DNA from: Sulfolobales archaeon
GTDB taxonomy: Archaea; Thermoproteota; Thermoprotei_A; Sulfolobales; Desulfurococcaceae
Length of the DNA: 64,000 nucleotides
Assembly: GCA_025059075.1 (NCBI GenBank)
Contig: JANXDZ010000001.1
Location: 187,686 to 251,685, forward strand
Reading direction: 5' to 3'
Part shown: in pieces, positions 33,997-42,914 of the stretch
How positions within the stretch are numbered: position 1 is the first letter of the stretch
Layout of the letters: the number at the start of each line of letters is the position of its first letter
Position numbers and translations under genes: made by a program
The notes under the pieces: generated by a model
What the model saw: only the letters and a program-made list of their open reading frames with translations
Databases searched by the model: none
What the model was told of the DNA's origin: nothing

Positions 33997-34374
33997 ATGC
34001 CGCCTAAGAAGCGTGTTTCCAGAGGTATAGCTGCGCAAATACTTAGCTTTGATACATTTAATAACTTCTTATTTAAACTATCTACAATAGCATTGATTAT
34101 GACAACGCTCGCTATACTAAGTGAGTGGCCAAGTAGTTTAAGTTACTATGCTATCTTCCCAACAACAGTTGGTTATAGAGCCCTTGGCCTATCAACAATG
34201 GTAACAGCTTTTGCACTAATGTCTGTATTAATAGCGCTTCTATTGCCGAAGTATTTAAAGTACGTAGAGCGAGGAAGCATCATTGAAACCGATCTGGGGT
34301 TCACTCTCTTAGTATTAGCTTCAGTTACAGAAGTCGTAGCAGTGATTGTAATATTAGCTATATCACGCCCATAA
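33997..34374 (+). CDS. Small membrane protein, unknown function
   Basis: From the ATG at 33997 the product has 125 residues with a basic N-terminus (MPPKKRVSRGIAAQIL) and three hydrophobic segments (FKLSTIALIMTTLAILSEW, STMVTAFALMSVLIALLLP and TLLVLASVTEVVAVIVILAI). A strong Shine-Dalgarno GGGAGGA lies a few bases before this ATG, so I choose it over the longer frame from 33907. It is divergent from the AglB-like gene. I recognise no family. Confidence 0.65.
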   Translation: MPPKKRVSRGIAAQILSFDTFNNFLFKLSTIALIMTTLAILSEWPSSLSYYAIFPTTVGYRALGLSTMVTAFALMSVLIALLLPKYLKYVERGSIIETDLGFTLLVLASVTEVVAVIVILAISRP

Positions 34375-34424
34375 CTGAGGAAGCTAAAAGCCTTGTCTAA
34401 TGAATAGAGGTCATGGATGCAGCG

Positions 34425-34958
34425 TTACCAGGGCCTATTCTTTAATTTCAATGTATATGCGATGTAGTTAGTTGCAATGTGTAGGAGAGCTATTGCTGCA
34501 AGCGATAATGCTATGAAGCTAAGATCGTTAAATATAGACAAATTTCCCAAAGCTAAATGGGTCAATGTAGCAAAGAGAGCGAAGTCCAATTGATCCAGTA
34601 GTGGTGCAGGATCACCTCTTCTTAATCCAAGCCTCCTCTTTATAAATGAGCCAGTTAAGTCTCCTAAGAGAGCTGCTGCTGATGCCGTTAACAACACTGG
34701 AATCAAGCTAGTGGAGTTAAAGTACGTTGATAGAGCTAGTGATGCCATATATCCTCCGAGTAAGCCTGTCGTCAACCCCTCCCAAGTCTTTCCATCGCCA
34801 AAGACTCTTTTCCCATCAATCCAGAGCCTTCCTCCATCGATAGGCTTTGATCCATTTATTAAGACAGGCATGGCGTTTGCAATCATGGGGGCTCCGTAGA
34901 ATTTAATGAAGTTCTCTAAGAAAGCACTTAGTTCAACAAGGCTCAATCCATGTGACAC
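34425..34958 (-). CDS. carS: CDP-archaeol synthase
   Basis: This 177-residue membrane enzyme activates digeranylgeranylglyceryl phosphate with CTP, a core step in archaeal ether-lipid synthesis. Signatures are the N-terminal MIANAMPVL, the nucleotide-binding GDGKTWEGLTTGLLGG and the C-terminal LLGDLTGSFIKRRLGLRRGD followed by LLDQLDF. About five membrane segments are seen. Its start overlaps the end of the RadB-like gene by 26 bases. Confidence 0.93.
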   Translation of the reverse strand: MSHGLSLVELSAFLENFIKFYGAPMIANAMPVLINGSKPIDGGRLWIDGKRVFGDGKTWEGLTTGLLGGYMASLALSTYFNSTSLIPVLLTASAAALLGDLTGSFIKRRLGLRRGDPAPLLDQLDFALFATLTHLALGNLSIFNDLSFIALSLAAIALLHIATNYIAYTLKLKNRPW

Positions 34959-35565
34959 CTTGACTACTTATTTCAAACAATACACGTTTCTCTCTAAAGT
35001 CACGTGGTTTCATTACTTTTAGAGCTCTCTCCCCATTGCTTTTAGTAAGTTGGAGGATTACGTCAAACCAGTACTCAAGTACTTTCATGCCGCTTGCAGC
35101 TACATCGCCTTCATCAATGGCCCGCACTTGAGCAGATGCAAAGACTACTCCTCTGCATTCCTCCGCCCACTTTCTCATCAATGAAGCGTTTAGCCCAAGT
35201 TTCTCTACGGAGTACTCTGAATATGCTTCAAGTCTATAGAGGGAGTTAATGCTATCAATGAAGAGGGCCTTGAAGTCCATGGACTTAAGTATTAAGGCCA
35301 TTAAGCTATAGGCTATTTGTTCATCAAGTGAATAGACCTCTGTGAAAACAACGTTCTCATAGTCTTGAGCAACGCTAGCCACTCTAGCCATATACATTGA
35401 TCCTTCAGTGCTTATAAATATAGATCTAAATCCATTTAGTGAAAGCCTTCTAGCGATGTGCAGCAATAAAGCAGTTTTCCCAGTGGCTGCTTCACCATAG
35501 ACAAGTACTGTAACAGGCTCTTCCCCTATAACTGAATCAATGGAGCTACACCCAGTATAGTTCAA
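34933..35565 (-). CDS. RadB-like RecA-family ATPase
   Basis: A 210-residue RecA-fold protein without the N-terminal HhH domain of RadA. Walker A is VYGEAATGKTALLLHIAR (near residue 25), Walker B is KALFIDSINSLYRLE, and FASAQVRA corresponds to the sensor region. The size and N-terminal TGCSSIDSVIG, like LDxLLGGG, place it with RadB and related archaeal RadA paralogs that assist recombination. A KaiC-like regulatory ATPase is the alternative. It overlaps carS. Confidence 0.75.
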   Translation of the reverse strand: MNYTGCSSIDSVIGEEPVTVLVYGEAATGKTALLLHIARRLSLNGFRSIFISTEGSMYMARVASVAQDYENVVFTEVYSLDEQIAYSLMALILKSMDFKALFIDSINSLYRLEAYSEYSVEKLGLNASLMRKWAEECRGVVFASAQVRAIDEGDVAASGMKVLEYWFDVILQLTKSNGERALKVMKPRDFREKRVLFEISSQGVTWIEPC

Positions 35566-35749
35566 TAGTTAAACACCTTACTTGAATTCCTCACTCAATA
35601 AGTTAGAAGCTGTAATGAATTAATAAGAGTACTGGTCATAGCTTAAGTGAAAGTTATTGATGGGTCCATAATGATAAGATCGTCATTTATCTACTGAAAA
35701 ATTTATAAGGCATCTCAACTCCAAGAAGCATTAGTTAACGTGAATTATT

Positions 35750-36898
35750 ATGAAGTGGAAGTTGATAAGCGTAAGAACAGGAGTTTGCAAACTATGCGGC
35801 TCAAAGAATGGAGCTATTAGTGCAGCTATCGGCGTATGTATAAAGTGCCTTAGGGAGAGGTTTAACGAAGCTAGATCCATAGTTGACGAGAGTAGGAGAA
35901 CCCTAAGATCTAAATATAGCCTCCTCCCAGCCCCTCCTCAGGGCAGTGGATTAATTTGCGCTCTCTGCTCAAATAAATGCTCGATCCCTGATGGGGGCAA
36001 AGGGTATTGTGGAGTAATATACAATAACCACGGGAGGTTAAGTTATTTAACGGGCTCATTTAGAAAAGCGATAGGGCTGTACTACTATGATCCTCTTCCA
36101 ACGAATTGCGTAGCAGACTGGGTATGTCCAGGATGTACAGGCGCTGGACACCCAAAGTACTCGCTTTCGCCAAGAGGGCCTGAGAGAGGATTCTACAACA
36201 TTGCTGTATTCTATGGAGCATGCAACTTAGACTGCCTATACTGCCAGAACTGGGAGTATAGGGAAATGGCGTCGAGAGGAAAGCCAGAGCTATCAGTTGA
36301 AGACTTAGTTAGCGCAGTTAATGAAAGGACTACGTGTGTGTGCTTCTTCGGAGGAGATCCTGGTCCTCAAGTAGTCCACGCTCTTATGGCTGCAAGATCC
36401 ATGGTTAAAAGAGCTAAGGAAATTGGATTAAAGGTATTCCGGATCTGTTGGGAGACTAATGGATTAATGAGCCCTAGGATAGTTAATGAAGTAGTTGAAT
36501 TAAGTCTATCTACAGGGGGTGTAGTGAAAGTAGATGTTAAGGCGTGGAGCCCCGAAGTATACTATGCTCTTACAGGCAACTATGGTAGAGAGGTTTTTAA
36601 AACAATTGAAATAATTGCAGAAAGATTTAATGAGAGGCCTAAGCCCCCTTTACTCGTTATAAGTACTCTATTAGTTCCAGGCTACATTGATGAAGTTGAA
36701 GTTGAAGGCATTGCTAAGTTTATAGCTGAATTAAGTAAAGACATACCTTTTAGGCTACTGGCATTCCACCCAGACTACGCTATGAACGATCTTTCTCCTA
36801 CGAGTAAGAGCCATGCTAGAGCCGCCTATAACATTGCCTTAAGGCACGGTCTAACTAACGTGAGTATAGGTAATTGGTGGCTTCTCAGGGACTACTAG
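35750..36898 (+). CDS. Radical SAM protein (PflA/AmmeMemoRadiSam-like) with N-terminal zinc-ribbon cysteines
   Basis: The 382-residue protein has a radical SAM cluster motif, ACNLDCLYCQNW (Cys158, Cys162, Cys165), in a TIM-barrel-like domain with FFGGDPGPQ as the SAM-binding GGD-type motif. Before it are cysteine groups likely to bind zinc or iron: CKLC (13-16), CIKC (30-33), CALCSNKC (70-77) and Cys87. It resembles archaeal pyruvate-formate-lyase-activase-like proteins of unknown substrate. It is not a typical NrdG, which is much shorter. Its 3' end overlaps the next convergent gene by 14 bases. Confidence 0.82.
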   Translation: MKWKLISVRTGVCKLCGSKNGAISAAIGVCIKCLRERFNEARSIVDESRRTLRSKYSLLPAPPQGSGLICALCSNKCSIPDGGKGYCGVIYNNHGRLSYLTGSFRKAIGLYYYDPLPTNCVADWVCPGCTGAGHPKYSLSPRGPERGFYNIAVFYGACNLDCLYCQNWEYREMASRGKPELSVEDLVSAVNERTTCVCFFGGDPGPQVVHALMAARSMVKRAKEIGLKVFRICWETNGLMSPRIVNEVVELSLSTGGVVKVDVKAWSPEVYYALTGNYGREVFKTIEIIAERFNERPKPPLLVISTLLVPGYIDEVEVEGIAKFIAELSKDIPFRLLAFHPDYAMNDLSPTSKSHARAAYNIALRHGLTNVSIGNWWLLRDY

Positions 36899-37244
36899 GA
36901 GGAAGTACTTCCTCCTTAGTTATTAGCTTAAGTATTTCCTGAGAAGCATTTCTACTAATTACCTCTATTTTCTCATATAGTTCAACCTCAATGTTATTTA
37001 CTTTAATTCTTCCATTAGCTACGTCAAAGTCTAAGACTATGTTAATTATAACATCCTTAGGTATTTGATACTTCTCTACAATAACGTTGTATATTACTGC
37101 ATTAATGTCGGATAACTGTTTATTCACAGTCTTAGAACTTATTTCACCACTCCTATACTTTTCTCTTAAAACAGCGTTTACAACTCTCCTAAGCTTAATT
37201 GCGTAACCTCCGAGCCTTAATGGCCCTGTCTTTACTACAGGCAC
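36885..37244 (-). CDS. Conserved crenarchaeal protein (DUF2258-like)
   Basis: A 119-residue protein starting MPVVKTGPLRLGGYAIKLRR, with a long helix (NKQLSDINAVIYNVIVEKYQ) and a beta region (IVLDFDVANGRIKVNNIEVE). This order resembles DUF2258, a family of small proteins mostly from Thermoproteota, from memory. Nucleic-acid binding has been suggested for such proteins but nothing here shows it. The 296 bases upstream to the next gene (37245-37540) hold no evident feature. Confidence 0.65.
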   Translation of the reverse strand: MPVVKTGPLRLGGYAIKLRRVVNAVLREKYRSGEISSKTVNKQLSDINAVIYNVIVEKYQIPKDVIINIVLDFDVANGRIKVNNIEVELYEKIEVISRNASQEILKLITKEEVLPPSSP

Positions 37245-37540
37245 ATTCTCACCAACTTAATAATTCCACTAGATGGTGTAATATTCGTATCGCTAGCTAT
37301 AGCATCCATGCTTTTGTCATACTGCTTAACATTACTAATCCACAGCTTCTTTAATCCACAAATACATGGATTTAAGCATTTGTTTAAAATAGTTAAATTA
37401 TAATACTCCGCGTTATTTCTAAGTTAATGGTGCAGATACATGAGCCCTCTGCATCCATGGATCCTCTGCTTAAGCTTCCATCAACTGAGGGAAGATATCA
37501 AAGCTCTAGTTGATAGGCACTCAATTCATGGAACTCCAGG

Positions 37541-38923
37541 GTGAATTCATTGAAGTATGATGCAGTTATTATAGGATCTGGGATTGGTGGCTATCCAGCT
37601 GCATCGTATTTAGCTAGTAGAGGTCTCAAAGTAGCTGTTATTGAAGAGCATTTAGTTGGAGGTGAGTGTACAAACTATGGATGTGTTCCAAGCAAAGCTC
37701 TCTATCACATAGCAGAGTCAGTTAAGGCTATTGAAAAGATCGGTGGTAGGGCTGAGTACAATTGGACAAACATGTTGGAGTGGGCTAAGGGCATTGTTAG
37801 TGAAGCCAAAAGAGGCATAGAGTACTTACTGAAATCTAAAGGAGTAGACATATATTATGGGAAAGGAGTTGTAAAGAACCCGCGTGAAGTTAAAGTAGTT
37901 TTAGAGGGTGAAGTGATTGAGCTTAAAGCCAATAAAGTGTTACTGGCGGTGGGAACGGATCCCGCTGATCTACCTAACATGAGGTTTGATAAGCAGGGGA
38001 TAATAAGTAATAGAGAAGCCCTTTACTTAAGTGAAAAACCCGAGAGAATAATAATCATTGGAGGTGGTGTAGTAGGGGTTGAGCTTGCAAACATTTATTC
38101 AGCACTAGGCATTGACGCAACGATCATTGAAGTAATGGAGCACATCCTTCCCTTCACAGACAAGGACATAGCTCTGGCAGTTAAAATGCACTTATCCAAT
38201 AGAGGCGTCAAGGTGCTTGAAAAAACAACAGCTATAAGAGCGGAGAAGCTTTCCAACGGAAAATACTGTGTAGAGCTTTCTACAGGTGAAAGACTTGAGG
38301 TAGACAAAGTTGTAGTAGCTGTTGGTAGAAAGCCTAAAACTAATGACATAGGCTTAGAAGCCATTGGAGTTGGGGTGGATGAGAAGGGGTTTATAAAAGT
38401 GGATGAAAGGCTTGAAACAAATATAGCAGGTATACATGCAGCTGGAGATGTTGTAGGAGGCCCTCTACTCGCCCACAAGGCTCTTCTTGAGAGCATTTCA
38501 GCAGCCATGTACATTGCAGGAGAAGAGGGGTTTAAAGTTAACTACAGACTAATTCCATTAACCATATTCAGCGGCCTTGAAGTTTCATCCGTGGGATTAA
38601 CTGAAAGAGAGCTGCAGAGAATGAACATAAAGTATGTGAGGGTAAAAGTGCCGCTCTCCTTCCTCTCAGCAGTTAAGATAAAAGGTCATAGGAATGCTTT
38701 TGCAAAGGTATTACTCAATGAAGCGTTTAACGAAGTCTATGGAATTCACATAGTGGCGCCAAGTGCGTCGGAAGTGATATCAGCATACATGCCGCTTTAC
38801 CTTGGAAAAGTAGCCTTTAAAGAGGCCTCTCATACACCATATCCACACTTAACAGTCTCTGAATCCCTAAGAGATCTTGCTGAATACATAGTGGGAGAGC
38901 CAGTGCATTTTTTAAAGAAATAA
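37541..38923 (+). CDS. Dihydrolipoamide-dehydrogenase-like flavoprotein disulfide reductase
   Basis: The 460-residue protein has the FAD motif GSGIGGYPAASYLASRG, the redox-active disulfide GGECTNYGCVPSKAL, an NAD-binding IIGGGVVGVELANIYSALG, a second FAD motif GIHAAGDVVGGP and the C-terminal catalytic HLTVSESL (family HPTLSE; His and Glu kept, Pro changed to Leu). It could be an E3 subunit or a related disulfide/CoA-disulfide or mercuric-type reductase. No 2-oxoacid dehydrogenase genes are nearby, so the partner is unknown. Confidence 0.87.
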   Translation: MNSLKYDAVIIGSGIGGYPAASYLASRGLKVAVIEEHLVGGECTNYGCVPSKALYHIAESVKAIEKIGGRAEYNWTNMLEWAKGIVSEAKRGIEYLLKSKGVDIYYGKGVVKNPREVKVVLEGEVIELKANKVLLAVGTDPADLPNMRFDKQGIISNREALYLSEKPERIIIIGGGVVGVELANIYSALGIDATIIEVMEHILPFTDKDIALAVKMHLSNRGVKVLEKTTAIRAEKLSNGKYCVELSTGERLEVDKVVVAVGRKPKTNDIGLEAIGVGVDEKGFIKVDERLETNIAGIHAAGDVVGGPLLAHKALLESISAAMYIAGEEGFKVNYRLIPLTIFSGLEVSSVGLTERELQRMNIKYVRVKVPLSFLSAVKIKGHRNAFAKVLLNEAFNEVYGIHIVAPSASEVISAYMPLYLGKVAFKEASHTPYPHLTVSESLRDLAEYIVGEPVHFLKK

Positions 38924-39293
38924 GTTAATACTGTAGCAAAGTTCTTTATTCATTGATGCAATGTTGTTGGAGGAGCTTACTTTTAATGCTATACAGTCAC
39001 TTTGTTCTAAAAGCTCATTCCTAGATCACTCACTTGAGCTAACAAAAGTCGTCCCAATTCATTCAGTGCTCGTAGTGCAGAGGCCTTAAGGTATTCTTAA
39101 ACGTCTTAGCTAGCGTAAGTCCAAGGGAAATGCATGGGGATATGAATGAAGCAATGAAATCAATCATTATGGAAGCTGAACTTCATCTACGCACAGGGCA
39201 TAGTCTTTAAATAGTAAAGCAATGGCTGTAGAGAGCTCCTTAATGTATTAAAACCTGAGCTCGTTAACCTACTACTAATGGTGGGGTTTCTTA
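38924..39293. other. Gene-free stretch with a short open frame
   Basis: On the plus strand a 42-codon frame (about 38963-39091) begins MLLEELTFNAIQSL and ends VVQRP. It has no neighbours of its kind and I cannot tell a small gene from a remnant or chance. No repeats or RNA genes were seen. The end of the stretch contains the likely promoter of the nucleotidyltransferase gene and a GGTGGGG ribosome-binding site before its TTG start. Confidence 0.3.
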
Positions 39294-40412
39294 TTGTCTA
39301 GGGTTGCAGTAGTCTTAGCTGGTGGTAAGGGCACTCGTTTAAGGCCTTTAACTGACGTTGTCCCTAAGCCCCTTATACCTATAGCTGGAAGAACTATTAT
39401 TGATTACATAATTGAGTGGCTTAAGCTCAACGGCTTCACTAAGTTCATTGTTGTAGCTAAGTACCTTGGAGAACAGATCATTGACCACTTCAAGCACTCA
39501 AGTGAGGTAAGAGCGGAACTCCTTGATTCAAAGGATACTGCAGATGCTGTTAGACTAGTGGCAGGTGAAATAAGTGAAGAACACTTCCTAGTGTCTATGG
39601 GTGATGTTCTTTGCAATGCTGACTTCAATGCCTTTTATGAATACCATGTTAGAAGAGGAGATGTAGCTACCATAGCTCTTAAGGAGGTAGATAACCCGCT
39701 TCCCTACGGACTCATATTAATTGATGGAGATAGTAGAATAACGTTGTTTACAGAGAAGCCTAAATCAATTGAACTACTGATCCTGAATACAGCTCACCTT
39801 AAGTTAAGGAGTAAGAGCCTTTACTCAAACTTAGTTAACGCTGGATTCTATATGTTTAACTGGGATATACTTAGAGTACTTGAGGAAAACAATGGATTAA
39901 TGGATTTTGGCAGACATGTATTTCCATATCTACTTGAGGAGGGCTACAGAGTCAATGGCTGGATCATGGGTGAAGCTTATTGGGAGGATGTAGGGCGGGT
40001 AGAGAGCTTGAAGAAAGCAACGTGGGATCTATTGGATGGAAGTATAGCTGGCTATAGACCTCTAGGCGAAGAATATTCTCCAGGGGTGTATGTAGGCAGG
40101 AGAGCGCGTATAGATGGAACAGTTATTCCACCTGCTTACATAGGTGAAGAAGCTGTTGTTGAGTATGGAGCAGTAGTAGGCCCATATGTTTCACTGGAGA
40201 AGGGCTCCATAGTTAAGGCTGGAGCTAGAGTTTCATACAGTATTCTGTGGAGGAATAGCCTCGTTGGAGAAGGCTCAGCAATACATGACTCAATTATAAT
40301 GAATGATGCAGCTGTACTCAGAGGAGTTAAGGTAGTGCATTCAATAGTGGGTTCATTCAACATAGCATCAGCGAACTTAAGTGAGGCAGTAATTGAACCC
40401 AGGGGTGGTTGA
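39294..40412 (+). CDS. Sugar-1-phosphate nucleotidyltransferase with left-handed beta-helix tail
   Basis: The 372-residue protein starts with the nucleotide-binding signature VLAGGKGTRLRPLTDVVPKP and has YWEDVGRVESL in the transferase domain (1-245). The C-terminal part has hexapeptide-like repeats (VGRRARIDGTVIPPAYIGEE and following) forming a left-handed beta-helix. It makes an NDP-sugar, probably GDP-mannose or a (d)TDP/UDP-glucose type. The start is a TTG with a GGTGGGG site upstream. It overlaps the following phosphohexomutase-like gene, suggesting joint action in sugar activation. Confidence 0.88.
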   Translation: MSRVAVVLAGGKGTRLRPLTDVVPKPLIPIAGRTIIDYIIEWLKLNGFTKFIVVAKYLGEQIIDHFKHSSEVRAELLDSKDTADAVRLVAGEISEEHFLVSMGDVLCNADFNAFYEYHVRRGDVATIALKEVDNPLPYGLILIDGDSRITLFTEKPKSIELLILNTAHLKLRSKSLYSNLVNAGFYMFNWDILRVLEENNGLMDFGRHVFPYLLEEGYRVNGWIMGEAYWEDVGRVESLKKATWDLLDGSIAGYRPLGEEYSPGVYVGRRARIDGTVIPPAYIGEEAVVEYGAVVGPYVSLEKGSIVKAGARVSYSILWRNSLVGEGSAIHDSIIMNDAAVLRGVKVVHSIVGSFNIASANLSEAVIEPRGG

Positions 40413-41712
40413 GTTGGTCTATAAATTCATTAGAGGGAGAATAGTTGGTGTACCTAACTTAGAGCTAACTCCTGAAGATGCAGCTAATATAGGGAGCGCT
40501 ATTGGCTCGTGGTTTAAGCCTGGCTCAGTTGCAATAACTGGGAGAGATTATTACGCTAGCTCAAGGATGATAAAGAGAGCTCTGACGTCTGGGCTTATGA
40601 GCGCTGGCGTAGAAGTATTAGATCTCCATGCCTCTACAGTTGGAGAAATATCGTTCAGTATAAAGAGGTTTGGGGCTAGGGGAGGGGTCTCAATAACTTA
40701 TTATCCAGTGTATAAGGATCACGTGCAGTTGAGAGTGTTTTCCTCTCCTGGAGTAGAGCTTGTAGGAGATGAATTGCTGAGTGCAGTGAAGGGGGATTGT
40801 AGGAGAGTGAAGCCACAGGAGGTTGGCTGGCTTTCCTACGCTGAGTACATTCACCAAATTTATATATCTGCATTGCTAGCATTTATTAATGCAGATTTAG
40901 TTGGATCAAGGAAGTTCAATATAGCCGTTTCAACAAGCCATGGCCCCAGTGACTTGATACTACCTGAGTTGCTGAGCCAGCTCCACGTTGATGCAATTGT
41001 TTTAAATAGCTCAAGGAGTATTCCACAAGGCTATGAGTATCCACTTGTAGAGGAAGTGAGCAAGGCGTCTGAAGTAACTCAAGCTGCTGGATTAGACTTT
41101 GGAGCTGTGATTAGTAATGACGGATCATCTATTTCCATAATTGATGGAGGCGGCAGAGTGCTTTTAACTGAAGAAGTTGTTGTAGCTTTAAAGCCCTTAA
41201 TTCAAGTGAACTCAAGCATTATTGCTTCAAGCGATGTCTTTAGCACTGTGGATGTGGAGTTAAGTGATTTAGGGGTTTTAGTTAAGAGAACCGGGGTTCT
41301 TGAAGGAGCAGTATTAAAGGAGGCTTCTAAAGCAAGGCCTTTCGTAGGTTTTACTAGCGTAGGAGAGTTCGTGCACCCGCTATTTAGCTTAGGCTATGAC
41401 GCTATACTCACTTTACTAAGGATCCTGGAATCACTAGCTACATCTGATAAAAAACTGTCTGATTTAATAAGTAAGTACTCTACAAATGGCTACTTAGAGT
41501 ACGTTATTGGAGACAACATTCTAAATGTAAGGAACTCTATATGTGTAGAAGAAGTCTACTGTAGAAGCATGATAGGTGGATACAGGCTGAGGATAAATAA
41601 TGTAAATACAGTATTACTTCATGATACACTTAGCAACGGAACTAGAGTACTTGTAGAAAAAGTTCAGGGATACGAAGAAGTAATTAAGAAGATAAAAAGC
41701 CTCCTCAAGTAG
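40393..41712 (+). CDS. Phosphohexomutase-family pseudoenzyme
   Basis: This 439-residue protein keeps the phosphoglucomutase/phosphomannomutase layout but not its active site. Where the family has GGVxITASHNP, with the phosphoserine, it reads GGVSITYYPVYKDHVQLRV; the metal-binding DGDADR loop is replaced by ISNDGSSISIIDGGG. It is therefore unlikely to transfer phosphate and may regulate or scaffold the overlapping nucleotidyltransferase (inference). It starts at TTG 40393 or, better placed by the coupled stop, GTG 40405. Compare the intact family member at 62922. Confidence 0.75.
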   Translation: MNPGVVELVYKFIRGRIVGVPNLELTPEDAANIGSAIGSWFKPGSVAITGRDYYASSRMIKRALTSGLMSAGVEVLDLHASTVGEISFSIKRFGARGGVSITYYPVYKDHVQLRVFSSPGVELVGDELLSAVKGDCRRVKPQEVGWLSYAEYIHQIYISALLAFINADLVGSRKFNIAVSTSHGPSDLILPELLSQLHVDAIVLNSSRSIPQGYEYPLVEEVSKASEVTQAAGLDFGAVISNDGSSISIIDGGGRVLLTEEVVVALKPLIQVNSSIIASSDVFSTVDVELSDLGVLVKRTGVLEGAVLKEASKARPFVGFTSVGEFVHPLFSLGYDAILTLLRILESLATSDKKLSDLISKYSTNGYLEYVIGDNILNVRNSICVEEVYCRSMIGGYRLRINNVNTVLLHDTLSNGTRVLVEKVQGYEEVIKKIKSLLK

Positions 41713-41793
41713 CTCTTCGACATTAAATGAGTCAACTATTCATAAGACTTTAAGAACTAAAAACCCAAACCACTTCACTAGGTATAGCAAGCA

Positions 41794-41878
41794 GCGGGGG
41801 TGCCCGAGCATGGTCAAAGGGGTCGGGCTTAGGACCCGATGGCGTAGGCCTGCGTGGGTTCGAATCCCACCCCCCGCA
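41794..41878 (+). tRNA. tRNA-Leu (UAG anticodon)
   Basis: The class II tRNA has acceptor GCGGGGG/CCCCCGC, anticodon arm UCGGG-CUUAGGA-CCCGA with anticodon UAG, a long variable arm (UGGCGUAGGCCUGC) and T arm GUGGG-UUCGAAU-CCCAC. The discriminator A fits leucine. No intron is needed. Confidence 0.95.
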
Positions 41879-42020
41879 CTTATTTAAACTTTATTAGCGC
41901 CGTAGAACCTTGACTCACTTCTCTTCCATGAGCTAAGTAATTTCTTTACAGTAAGAGAAATGGCTTTAGTTAGTGTTTGGTTTATTTTAAGTAACTCAGC
42001 ACTCGGCATATTGACTTCAC

Positions 42021-42028
42021 GTATTTAA
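42021..42028 (+). promoter_or_regulatory. TATA box of the SRP RNA gene
   Basis: GTATTTAA is centred about 26 bases upstream of the inferred 5' end of SRP RNA at 42051, the usual archaeal TATA-to-start distance. No other good TATA element lies between tRNA-Leu and the RNA. Confidence 0.5.
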
Positions 42029-42050
42029 CCCCCTAAGCAAAGTATATTAA

Positions 42051-42350
42051 TGGCCGCGGGTAGGGCCTCTCTACCCTCAATAAGAGGGTAAGGGCCAGAT
42101 AAATCCCGTGGAGGAGCTGCTGCATCCACTAACCCCCATGCCATACAATGAACTCCGCCCCTTGGGGCCTGTAGTGGCGGAGCTCCTCTCGGAGGAGAGG
42201 AGTTAACCGCCTTAGCTAGGGGAACTAGGCCAGGCCCGGAAGGGAGCAACCTAACCCTGGCTACAGGCGTTCAAGGGTTAACGGAGCTGAGGAAGGCATG
42301 GAAGGGCTCTAGTGGGCTATGCAACAGCTCTTCACGGGAGGCCGCGGCCA
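42051..42350 (+). ncRNA. ffs: Signal recognition particle (7S) RNA
   Basis: The ends pair perfectly (TGGCCGCGG at 42051 with CCGCGGCCA ending 42350), giving a 300-base RNA typical of archaeal 7S RNA. The SRP54-binding helix 8 is recognisable as CCAGGCCCGGAAGGGAGCAA around 42229-42248, with the GGAA tetraloop and the asymmetric AGCA side. The Alu-like 5' region (TAGGGCCTCTCTACCC...GGGTAAGGGCC) can also be paired. It works with SRP19/SRP54 in membrane targeting. Opposite-strand open frames here are artefacts of base composition. Confidence 0.95.
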
Positions 42351-42405
42351 ATTAGCTTAAAAGTTAAGTACACATAAATACCCTGCGTCAATATAACTCA
42401 ATAGA

Positions 42406-42489
42406 GCCGGGGTCGCCTAGCCTGGTAGGGCGCCGGCCTGCTAAGCCGGTGGGGGAAACCCCGCGCGGGTTCAAATCCCGCCCCCGGCG
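42406..42489 (+). tRNA. tRNA-Ser (GCU anticodon)
   Basis: The class II tRNA has acceptor GCCGGGG/CCCCGGC, anticodon arm CCGGC-CUGCUAA-GCCGG with anticodon GCU, a long variable arm (UGGGGGAAACCCCGC) and T arm GCGGG-UUCAAAU-CCCGC. The discriminator G fits serine. It lies 55 bases after SRP RNA. Confidence 0.95.
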
Positions 42490-42619
42490 TTCAGTTATCT
42501 GAGTCCAAATTTTCTCCCACCTTATTAAGCCCGGAAATAATGAGTTTGATGTGAGGCGTGAGATCTATAGGGGAAGAGGCTTGAGCACTACAAGCGGATT
42601 ATAGCTCGATTTAGTGCAG

Positions 42620-42881
42620 ATAGTGAAATAACGTTCTGCTTCCTAGACTACCTCCTTAGCCAAGGAGAGCTCTTCTGCCACGCTTCTCAACGATCCTCTA
42701 AGCTTGTTAGCTAACTCTATGCACTCACCCTTGGAGTAGCATCCTCAGTTAATGTAGTGGAAGGCAGACGCTGCTAGCGATGAGGAAGCATTATTTCACT
42801 CAGCTTTGTTTCAACATGCGTTAGTAAGGCAGATAGTATCTGCTTTAAGTCCCCATTCAGGAGGGGAAGATAGTTCCACAT
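42620..42881 (-). pseudogene. Remnant of a helical protein gene
   Basis: Read on the minus strand from an ATG at 42879-42881, one frame gives MWNYLPLLNGDLKQILSALL up to a stop near 42774. Another frame then gives natural-looking sequence, including ECIELANKLRGSLRSVAEEL followed by SLAKEVV and AERYF, broken by two stops. The two parts look like one helical protein split by a frameshift and stop codons. I cannot name the family. The rest of 42490-42914 shows nothing. Confidence 0.4.
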
Positions 42882-42914
42882 AGACTTAGGCTTAGGAAGG
42901 TATTTTAAAACTAA

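Noticed and set aside
35750-36898. Radical SAM protein as the NrdG activase for NrdD
   Set aside because: It is more than twice the length of NrdG, has extra cysteine clusters and is far from nrdD.
42025-42249. A 74-codon minus-strand open frame
   Set aside because: It overlaps SRP RNA on the opposite strand and reads as low-complexity Pro/Ala/Gly-rich sequence.
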